Notes under the pieces: generated by a model | What the model saw: the letters and a program-made list of their open reading frames with translations, nothing else | Databases searched by the model: none | What the model was told of the DNA's origin: nothing | NCBI GenBank assembly: GCA_021823365.1 | Contig: JAKAOD010000101.1 | Coordinates: forward strand, 1 to 8,829 | Direction: 5' to 3' | From: Actinomycetes bacterium | Lineage (GTDB): Bacteria > Actinomycetota > Acidimicrobiia > Acidimicrobiales > Bog-793 | Length of the DNA: 8,829 bases | Position numbers and translations under genes: made by a program | In this document: piece after piece, positions 1 to 8,187 of the stretch | How positions within the stretch are numbered: position 1 is the first letter of the stretch | How the letters are laid out: each line of letters begins with the position of its first letter

Positions 1-2
1 GC

Positions 3-104
3 TCGATCGAGATCGGCGTCGGCGGGCGCGACCGGCTGGTGAGCCTGCGCACCACGACAGCACTTTCCGGCCCGTCGCTCGGCTGGCGCCTCAGGCACCC
101 CTGA
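3..104 (+). CDS. C-terminal end of an unidentified protein (partial)
   Basis: An open frame enters from the left edge and ends at TGA 102-104. It gives 33 codons, beginning SIEIGVGG and ending GWRLRHP. Nearly all codons end in G or C (the exceptions are three neighbouring codons, aca gca ctt), which fits real coding in this genome. The fragment is too short for me to recognise a family. It converges with the minus-strand moeB/moeZ-like gene, leaving 65 bp between them. The stop codon sits inside a perfect inverted repeat (87-108). It could also be a chance open frame, since such frames are common at this GC content. Confidence 0.45.
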   Translation, partial: SIEIGVGGRDRLVSLRTTTALSGPSLGWRLRHP

Positions 105-108
105 GGCG
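87..108. terminator. 9-bp perfect hairpin over the stop codon, possible bidirectional terminator
   Basis: CGCCTCAGG (87-95), loop CACC (96-99), CCTGAGGCG (100-108): a perfect 9-bp stem with a 4-base loop. It contains the TGA of the upstream frame and lies between two convergent genes, where a terminator is expected. No T-run follows on either strand, so it would have to be a U-less terminator, a type proposed for actinobacteria. The structure is seen; the function is inferred. Confidence 0.45.
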
Positions 109-169
109 ATGGTGCGGCGCCCGGTCGGGCACAGCGCCGTCTGGTCGGCGCGGCGTGGCGGGGGACCGC

Positions 170-1345
170 TCAAACCCTCGCCGGCACCAATGCGACGTGG
201 GGCATGCAGAGCTGGTCGTACTCCTCGATCACGATCTCGCTCGGGTCGAGGCTGCACGCCGGGCAGCCGGGGTCACGGCGGATCGTGAAGGTCCGGACCT
301 CCTGCACGAGCGTGTCGTAGGAGAGCAGGCGACCGGAGAGCGTCTCGCCGATCCCGAGGAGGATCTTCAGCGCCTCCACCGCCTCGATCGAGCCGATGAT
401 GCCCGGAAGGACGCCGAGGACGCCCGCCTCGGCGCAGGATGGCGCGAGCTCCGGCGGCGGCGGCTCGGGGACGAAGCAGCGGTAGCAGGGCCCGTCGTAG
501 GGATCGAACACCGTGACCTGTCCCTCGAAGCGGAAGATCGAGCCGTGGACGACGGGGATCCCCTTCACGAGGGAGGCATCGTTGACGAGGTAGCGCGTCG
601 GGAAGTTGTCCGTCCCGTCGACGACGAGGTCGTAGCCGTCGAGCACCGCGAGGATGTTGTCGGCACCCAGGCGAAGGTCGTGGGTGACGACTTCGACGTC
701 CGGGTTCAGCGCCGCGATCGCCGCCTTCGCCGAGTCGACCTTCCGCTCCCCGACGCGATCGAGCGTGTGCAGGATCTGCCGCTGGAGGTTGGAGGCGTCG
801 ACCACGTCCATGTCGACGATGCCGATCGTCCCGACCCCCGCCGCAGCGAGGTACAGCGCCGCGGGCGAGCCGAGCCCCCCGGCTCCGAGCAACAGGACGC
901 GGGAGTCGAGAAGCCTCTGCTGGCCGGCCTCGCCGACCTCCGGCAGGAGCAGGTGGCGCTGGTAGCGGTTGCGCTGGTCGGCGTCGAGCACGCGGGGAGC
1001 CGACCACGGCCGGCCCTCGTCCTTCCAGCGGTTGAACCCGCCGGCCATCGAGGCGACGTCGCCGTAGCCCAGCTCCTCCAGGCTCTTGGCCGCAAATGCC
1101 GAGCGCACCCCGCCGGCGCAGTAGACGACGATCGGGCGGTCCTTGGCAGGCACGAGCCCCTCGATCTGGAGCTCGAGGTTGCCCCTCGGCACGTGCAGCG
1201 CCCCGGGAAGGGCGCCCTGGGCGTGCTCGTCGGCCTCCCGCACGTCGAGGTAGAGGACGTCGCCGCGCCGCGCCTCGGCTTCGGACGGCTCGACCTCCCT
1301 GATCTCGGCCTTCACCTTCGCGAGCACGTCTCTCACGCTCGGCAC
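170..1345 (-). CDS. moeB: Rhodanese-MoeB/ThiF fusion: sulfur-carrier adenylyltransferase (MoeZ-like, reversed domain order)
   Basis: This 391-residue protein would adenylate the C-terminal glycine of a small ubiquitin-like sulfur carrier (MoaD, ThiS or CysO type) and pass sulfur to it, in the cytoplasm. An N-terminal rhodanese domain (about 15-115) carries the active-site loop CAGGVR with Cys76. An E1-like domain follows (about 120-370): nucleotide loop GAGGLGS (154-160), VDMDVVDASNLQRQ with Arg189, Lys202, DGTDNFPTR (243-251), and zinc-site pairs Cys287/Cys290 and Cys361/Cys364. Actinobacterial MoeZ is about the same length but has the rhodanese at the C-terminus. Here the C-terminus stops soon after EEYDQLC, which resembles the linker that normally leads into that domain. 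The start is GTG 1343-1345, preceded by a strong ribosome site. No carrier protein, JAB protease or cysteine synthase gene is next to it, so the partner (molybdopterin, thiamine or cysteine route) cannot be assigned. Confidence 0.93.
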   Translation of the reverse strand: MPSVRDVLAKVKAEIREVEPSEAEARRGDVLYLDVREADEHAQGALPGALHVPRGNLELQIEGLVPAKDRPIVVYCAGGVRSAFAAKSLEELGYGDVASMAGGFNRWKDEGRPWSAPRVLDADQRNRYQRHLLLPEVGEAGQQRLLDSRVLLLGAGGLGSPAALYLAAAGVGTIGIVDMDVVDASNLQRQILHTLDRVGERKVDSAKAAIAALNPDVEVVTHDLRLGADNILAVLDGYDLVVDGTDNFPTRYLVNDASLVKGIPVVHGSIFRFEGQVTVFDPYDGPCYRCFVPEPPPPELAPSCAEAGVLGVLPGIIGSIEAVEALKILLGIGETLSGRLLSYDTLVQEVRTFTIRRDPGCPACSLDPSEIVIEEYDQLCMPHVALVPARV

Positions 1346-1352
1346 CTCGCGA

Positions 1353-1360
1353 CCCTCCCT
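1353..1360 (-). promoter_or_regulatory. Ribosome binding site of moeB/moeZ-like gene
   Basis: The minus strand reads AGGGAGGG followed by 7 bases before the GTG start at 1345. This purine run fixes the GTG as the start of the rhodanese-MoeB protein and contrasts with the plus-strand genes here, which lack such a site. Confidence 0.7.
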
Positions 1361-1379
1361 CGCTCTGTGGTGGGATCAA

Positions 1380-1385
1380 ACACTA
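1380..1385 (-). promoter_or_regulatory. Candidate -10 box of moeB/moeZ-like gene
   Basis: The minus strand reads GGTAGTGT, whose last six bases (TAGTGT) match the actinobacterial TAnnnT -10 pattern and the GGTAGCGT seen upstream of the thioredoxin gene. Initiation about 7 bases downstream would give a leader of roughly 27 bases containing the ribosome site. A TTGACC also lies on this strand (1393-1398), but only 7 bases from the box, too close to be its -35. The assignment is inferred from pattern and position only. Confidence 0.35.
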
Positions 1386-1496
1386 CCAGTCAGGTCAACA
1401 TTCCCGATCCACCGGTCGATCTGCGTACCAGCATGACCGCTCCACGCCCGGTCCGGCGTGCCGCGCCGGCAGCTCGTCCGGACCGGGGCGGTTCGA

Positions 1497-1502
1497 TACG
1501 GT
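1497..1502 (+). promoter_or_regulatory. Candidate -10 box for a leaderless nitroreductase transcript
   Basis: TACGGT lies 6 bases before the ATG at 1509, so transcription starting at the usual 6-7 base offset would begin at or next to the ATG. No purine-rich ribosome site precedes the ATG, which agrees with leaderless translation. There is no clear -35. It is the weakest match of the set of similarly placed boxes in this window. Confidence 0.4.
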
Positions 1503-1508
1503 GCTCGG

Positions 1509-2108
1509 ATGGAGCTCTCCGAGACGCTGCGGCGACGGCGCATGACCCGGCGCTTCTCGCCGGACCCGCTCGAGCCCGCTCTCCTCGAGCGCCTGGCGCG
1601 CCTCTCGCTCACCGCCCCCTCGGCCGGCTTCTCCCAGGGCGTCGAGCTGCTCGTCCTCACCTCGGGCGAGGCGCGAGCGCGCTTCTGGGAGCTCGCGAGC
1701 GACGCGACCTGGCGCTCGTCGGGCGAGGCCAAGGGGATCCTCGCCGCGCCGGCGGTCGCCGTCCCGGTCGCAGACCGCGACGCCTACGTCCGGCGCTACG
1801 CCGAGCCCGACAAGTCGAGCTCCGGTCTCGCCGGTCTCCCGGCTCCGGCCTGGCCGGTCCCCTACTGGCTCGTCGACGCGGCCTTCGTCACCATGCAGCT
1901 CCTGCTCGCGGCGAGCGATGCCGGGCTCGGCGCGCTGCTGTTCCGCCTGCATGCCGGCGAGGCGAGCGTGCTCGGGGGCCTCGGCGTGCCGCCCGGGAGG
2001 GCGACGATCGGCGCAGTCGCCCTCGGCCGCACCGCGCCCGGGACGCGCCCGCGAGCTCATGCCCGCCGGCGGCCCGCCGAGGCGCTCATCCACCGCGACG
2101 GCTGGTGA
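1509..2108 (+). CDS. Nitroreductase-family flavoprotein
   Basis: A 199-residue protein that looks like an FMN-dependent nitroreductase-family oxidoreductase, a cytoplasmic fold that normally dimerises and uses NAD(P)H. Family signs are the arginine-rich N-terminus RRRRMTRRF (8-16), equivalent to the phosphate-contacting RRSxRxF region, then APSAGFSQG (37-44), which matches the family APSxxNxQ segment with Phe-Ser in place of the usual residues, and the hydrophobic helix AFVTMQLLLAASDAGLGALL (125-144) near the flavin site. The frame stays open upstream to a possible ATG at 1458. I chose ATG 1509 because the family begins just before the arginine cluster and a TAnnnT box sits 6 bases upstream. 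It is divergent from the moeB/moeZ-like gene and convergent with the 2123-2755 gene, with only 14 bp between stops. The substrate cannot be told from sequence. Specialised relatives such as BluB are not supported by the motifs seen. Confidence 0.82.
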   Translation: MELSETLRRRRMTRRFSPDPLEPALLERLARLSLTAPSAGFSQGVELLVLTSGEARARFWELASDATWRSSGEAKGILAAPAVAVPVADRDAYVRRYAEPDKSSSGLAGLPAPAWPVPYWLVDAAFVTMQLLLAASDAGLGALLFRLHAGEASVLGGLGVPPGRATIGAVALGRTAPGTRPRAHARRRPAEALIHRDGW

Positions 2109-2122
2109 GGCGCGAAGGGGAC

Positions 2123-2755
2123 CTATGACGCCGACGGGGGCGCCTCCCCTCCGGCGGTGGCCCGGCGGGCGGCCGCTGCCCACTCGGTGCACTCGCGTGC
2201 GAGGGCCGGGTGGAAGCGCCACCGGAGGAGCTGCCGCTCGGTCGCGCCTTCGTCCTCGCCGAGCTCGACGAGGCTGAGCGCGAGCTGTCGCCCCCGAAGG
2301 CGCTGGTCCGCGGCGACCGCGCGGCTCGACGCCGCCGTCCGCTCGGCGCCGGCGAGCTCCTCCCGGAGCCCCTCCGGGAGCCGGACGGCGTAGCGCCGCG
2401 GCAGTGGGGGGAGCACGGTCCGGACCGCGAGGCGCGTCGGGCCGACCAGGCGGGCGAGCTCGAACTCGACCGTCCGTGCGATCGTCCGCACGAAGCTGCT
2501 GTTGCGCCCGACTCGCTCGCCGAGACCGAGCGAGCGCGAGGTCTCTGCGAGCCCCAGCGCGAGCCCGTCAGGCGAGGCCTCGAGGCGACCCGCCAGCCGA
2601 CGCAGCAGGAGCACCGTCGACGGGCCGAGGACCGGGAGCCAGAAGTGCTCCACGTAACCCGAGCGGGCATCGTGGCCGAGCGCCTCGACCAGCGGGTCCC
2701 GCCACGCCTCCACCATCAGCACAGCGCCCGCCCCGAGCTCGATCTCCGGTCGCAT
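2123..2755 (-). CDS. Conserved-type protein of unknown function, possible winged-helix fold
   Basis: A 210-residue protein with no enzyme motif that I recognise, no signal peptide and no membrane segment. It recalls uncharacterised actinobacterial proteins beginning with a YVEHFWLPVLGPS-type segment (34-46), but I cannot name the family. Residues 45-115 read as helix (STVLLLRRLAGRL), helix (LALGLAETSRSLGL), a longer amphipathic helix (SSFVRTIARTVEFELARLV), then a strand pair (TRLAVRTVLPPLP). That order resembles a winged helix-turn-helix, so DNA binding is possible but inferred. A second segment (154-193) contains RQLALSLVELG and LLRWRFHPAL. The long frame continues upstream to 3418, but I chose ATG 2753-2755 because GGGAGG lies 8 bases before it and the frame beyond is arginine/serine-rich antisense of metH. 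It is divergent from metH across 161 bp, so control of metH is conceivable but unproven. Confidence 0.78.
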   Translation of the reverse strand: MRPEIELGAGAVLMVEAWRDPLVEALGHDARSGYVEHFWLPVLGPSTVLLLRRLAGRLEASPDGLALGLAETSRSLGLGERVGRNSSFVRTIARTVEFELARLVGPTRLAVRTVLPPLPRRYAVRLPEGLREELAGAERTAASSRAVAADQRLRGRQLALSLVELGEDEGATERQLLRWRFHPALARECTEWAAAARRATAGGEAPPSAS

Positions 2756-2763
2756 CTTCCCGC

Positions 2764-2769
2764 CCTCCC
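2764..2769 (-). promoter_or_regulatory. Ribosome binding site of the 2123-2755 gene
   Basis: The minus strand reads GGGAGG, then 8 bases, then ATG at 2755. It settles the start codon within a much longer open frame. Confidence 0.65.
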
Positions 2770-2902
2770 GCGTCCCGCGCGCCCTTCCCGCCTGCCGGCC
2801 GCAGCCGGAGAGAGCTTCGAGGGAGGACCTACTCGCCCGCCTACCGCAGCCCCGCTCGGGGCCCTGGCGCCCGTCCGTGCCAGCTGGCCCGGACGCAGCC
2901 GT

Positions 2903-2908
2903 TAGCGT
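2903..2908 (+). promoter_or_regulatory. Candidate -10 box for a leaderless metH transcript
   Basis: TAGCGT lies 8 bases before the GTG at 2917. It is part of a 14-bp string (2897-2910) that matches 12 of 14 bases upstream of the thioredoxin gene (6554-6567). No ribosome site precedes the GTG. The repeat of the same string at the same distance from a second start makes this the best-supported promoter pair in the window. Confidence 0.55.
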
Positions 2909-2916
2909 TGCCCGCA

Positions 2917-6381
<3,465 letters not shown>

Positions 6382-6571
6382 CTTCTCCGCCGGCGGGTCC
6401 CGTCCTCGGCGACGGCGCGGTCCCGGCCGCAGCGCCTCGCCCGGTACATGTTCCTGTCCCCCCCGGCGATCGACGTCGCGATGTCGCCACCGGCGCGCCT
6501 CGCGCATTCGATCCCGGTACTGACGTCCGGATGCGCGCTCGCCTGGAGCGGGGAGCCGGTAGCGTCGGGGC
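6382..6571. other. Intergenic gap between metH and the thioredoxin gene
   Basis: These 190 bp have no convincing gene. They include the loop-less palindrome CCGCCGGCGG just after the metH stop, a run of seven C (6458-6464), and the -10-like box of the thioredoxin gene at the right end. I see no terminator with a proper loop and T-run for metH. Confidence 0.5.
6560..6565 (+). promoter_or_regulatory. Candidate -10 box for a leaderless thioredoxin transcript
   Basis: TAGCGT lies 6 bases before the GTG at 6572, inside the 14-bp string shared with metH. No ribosome site precedes the GTG. A transcript starting 7 bases downstream of the box would begin on the start codon. Confidence 0.55.
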
Positions 6572-7291
6572 GTGGCCGTCGACGTGACCGATGCGACCTT
6601 CGAGCAGTCCGTCATGGCGCGCTCGGACGAGGTCCCGGTCGTCATCGACCTCTGGGCACCATGGTGCGGGCCGTGCCGGACGCTCGGCCCGATCCTCGAG
6701 GCGGTCGTCGGGGCGACCGGTGGCAAGGTCGAGCTCGCGAAGGTCAACGTCGACGAGAGCCCGCAAGTGTCCGCCGCCTTCAGGGTCCAGTCGATCCCGG
6801 CGGTCTTCGCGGTGAGCAGGCGCCAGGTGGTGGACGGCTTCGTCGGCGCGCTCCCCGAGCCCGCCGTGCGCGAGTTCGTCGCCAGGCTCGTCGCCGAGCC
6901 GAGCGAGGCGGACAGGCTCGCCGAGGCCGGCGACGAGGCGTCGCTGCGCCGGGCGCTCGAGATCGAGCCCGGTCACGAGGGTGCGGTCGTGAAGCTCGCC
7001 ACGCTGCTCGTCGATCGCGGGGCGAGCGACGAAGCGCTCGCGTGGCTCACCAAGGTGCCGGAGACGGCCGAGACGCGCCGGGTCGCCGCGCTCGCACGCC
7101 TCGCTGCGGCAGGCGACCAGGCCGGCGTCGCCTCGGACGGCTCGATGGAGCTGCGGCTCGCCGAGCTGCTCGAACGCGTCAGGGAGGACGACGCGGCCCG
7201 TAGGGAGTACCTCGACCTCCTGGAGACCATGCGACCCGACGACCCCCGGCGCGAGCAGCACCGCCGCTCGCTCGCGGCGCGCCTGTTCTGA
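6572..7291 (+). CDS. Thioredoxin-domain protein with C-terminal helical extension (CnoX/YbbN-like)
   Basis: A 239-residue cytoplasmic protein with no signal peptide. Residues 1 to about 110 form a thioredoxin domain: VVIDLWAPWCGPCRTLGP with active-site Cys32 and Cys35, then KVNVDESP (57-64) and the cis-proline segment SIPAV (Pro76). Residues from about 112 to 239 are helical and Ala/Leu/Glu-rich, with TPR-like repeats (for example LRRALEIEPGHEGAVVKLA), the arrangement of CnoX (YbbN), a chaperone and redox protector of client proteins. E. coli CnoX is about 284 residues and has lost the paired-cysteine site, whereas this protein keeps WCGPC and may still reduce disulfides. GTG 6572 is chosen from the position of the thioredoxin fold and the box 6 bases upstream. 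The folP2 gene follows closely on the same strand, so the two may be co-transcribed. The chaperone role is inferred from architecture. Confidence 0.88.
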   Translation: MAVDVTDATFEQSVMARSDEVPVVIDLWAPWCGPCRTLGPILEAVVGATGGKVELAKVNVDESPQVSAAFRVQSIPAVFAVSRRQVVDGFVGALPEPAVREFVARLVAEPSEADRLAEAGDEASLRRALEIEPGHEGAVVKLATLLVDRGASDEALAWLTKVPETAETRRVAALARLAAAGDQAGVASDGSMELRLAELLERVREDDAARREYLDLLETMRPDDPRREQHRRSLAARLF

Positions 7292-7323
7292 TCCTCCGCG
7301 CCGGGGCCGCGCGCCGCCGCGGC

Positions 7324-7338
7324 GGGAGCGGGGTCCTG
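7324..7338 (+). promoter_or_regulatory. Possible ribosome site plus CTG start of folP2
   Basis: GGGAG (7324-7328) is followed by 7 bases and then CTG (7336-7338), in frame with folP2. From this CTG the protein would begin LRPDGPLELALGG and run through FDVTSRALV into the first ATG at 7408. No ATG, GTG or TTG occurs in this frame between the stop at 7201-7203 and 7408. The proposal rests on spacing and on the completeness of the fold. It is not proven. Confidence 0.4.
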
Positions 7339-7407
7339 CGCCCCGACGGGCCGCTCGAGCTCGCCCTCGGCGGTCACCGCTTCGACGTCACGAGCCGCGC
7401 GCTCGTC

Positions 7408-8187
7408 ATGGCGATCCTCAACAGGACGCCCGACTCGTTCTTCGACCGCGGCGCGACCTTCGCCCTCGACGACCTCCTGCGCCGCGCCGAGCGGTGCGTG
7501 GCGGACGGGGCCGACCTCCTCGACGTCGGAGGGGTGCGAGCAGGGCCTGGACCTGAGGTTCCCCTCGCCGAGGAGCTCGAGCGCGTCGTGCCGGCGATCG
7601 AGGCGCTCGGCGCCCGCTTCGACGTCCCGGTATCCGTCGACACCTGGAGCGCCGCCGTCGCCGAGGCGGCCTTCGCCGCCGGCGCCGTGCTCGGCAACGA
7701 CATCAGCGGCTTCGCCGACCCTCGCTACCTCGAGGTCGCGGCGAGCGCCGGGGCGTCGGTCGTCGCCACGCACATCCGCCTCGCACCCCGCGTCGCCGAC
7801 CCCGAGCCGGACTACCCGGGCGACGGCGTCGTGGACGCCGTCGAGCACCGGCTCCGGGAGCTGTACGGGCGAGCGCTCGAGGCCGGCATCCCGGCCGATC
7901 GGGTCCTCCTCGACGCCGGCCTCGACCTCGGCAAGACCGCGGCCCATTCGATCGAGCTGCTGCGCGCCTCGGACCGGCTGGCAGCGATCGGCCCCGCGCT
8001 GCTGCTCTCGGCGTCCAACAAGACCTTCCTCGGCGGCTGGCTCGGCCTTGCCCTCGAGGATCGCCGGGAGGCGTCGCTCGCGGCGGCGGCGCTCGGCGTC
8101 GCGCGGGGCTGCCGGGTCCTGCGGGCCCACGACGTCGCCGGCACCCGCCGCGTCGCGGACGTGCTCGCCGGGCTGCTCGCGTCATGA
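7408..8187 (+). CDS. folP2: Dihydropteroate synthase homologue of the FolP2 type
   Basis: This is a TIM-barrel protein of the dihydropteroate synthase (folate synthesis) family, 259 residues from the first ATG. It matches the mycobacterial FolP2 pattern rather than the catalytic FolP1 pattern. The first signature reads NRTPDSFFDRGATF (5-18) instead of NVTPDSFSDGG. The second reads DVGGVRAGPGPE (39-50) where true enzymes have DxGGESTRPG, so the Ser-Thr-Arg of the sulfonamide/pABA loop is missing. SASNK (201-205) replaces SRK. SVDTW (76-80), ND (97-98), DAGLDLGK (169-176) and RAHDV (239-243) keep the barrel framework. Mycobacterium tuberculosis FolP2 has been reported to lack dihydropteroate synthase activity, so the reaction here is uncertain. 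The coordinates use the first standard start, but the conserved strand before it (FDVTSRALV) is encoded upstream, so the true start is probably near 7336 (CTG). It follows the thioredoxin gene and overlaps holA by ATGA. Confidence 0.88.
   Translation: MAILNRTPDSFFDRGATFALDDLLRRAERCVADGADLLDVGGVRAGPGPEVPLAEELERVVPAIEALGARFDVPVSVDTWSAAVAEAAFAAGAVLGNDISGFADPRYLEVAASAGASVVATHIRLAPRVADPEPDYPGDGVVDAVEHRLRELYGRALEAGIPADRVLLDAGLDLGKTAAHSIELLRASDRLAAIGPALLLSASNKTFLGGWLGLALEDRREASLAAAALGVARGCRVLRAHDVAGTRRVADVLAGLLAS

Larger units (their letters stand above)
2756..2916. promoter_or_regulatory. Divergent promoter region between the unknown gene and metH
   Basis: These 161 bp between divergent starts hold the ribosome site of the minus-strand gene and the -10-like box of metH. 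They also contain a short perfect inverted repeat, GCCCCG-CT-CGGGGC (2849-2862), whose 2-base gap is too small for a stable hairpin but could be a protein-binding palindrome. I see no cobalamin or SAM riboswitch. The metH leader appears to be absent, leaving no room for one in the transcript. Confidence 0.5.

Noticed and set aside
1393..1398. TTGACC on the minus strand as a -35 for the moeB/moeZ-like gene
   Set aside because: It is only 7 bases from the candidate -10, and no TAnnnT box is found at the normal 16-18 base spacing.
155..2128. Very long plus-strand open frame of 657 codons
   Set aside because: It runs antisense to the well-supported moeB/moeZ-like gene and out of frame with the nitroreductase gene. 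Its product is Arg/Asp/Ala-rich without any domain, which is typical of shadow frames at very high GC.
7314..7325. Perfect 12-bp palindrome CCGCCGCGGCGG after the thioredoxin gene
   Set aside because: It has no loop for a stable hairpin and no T-run, and such strings are frequent in this composition. It is not called a terminator.
7822..7842. 9-bp inverted repeat with 3-base loop inside folP2 (GACGGCGTC-GTG-GACGCCGTC)
   Set aside because: It encodes DGVVDAV, and mycobacterial FolP2 has a similar GVVDAV segment, so the symmetry is best explained by codon choice.
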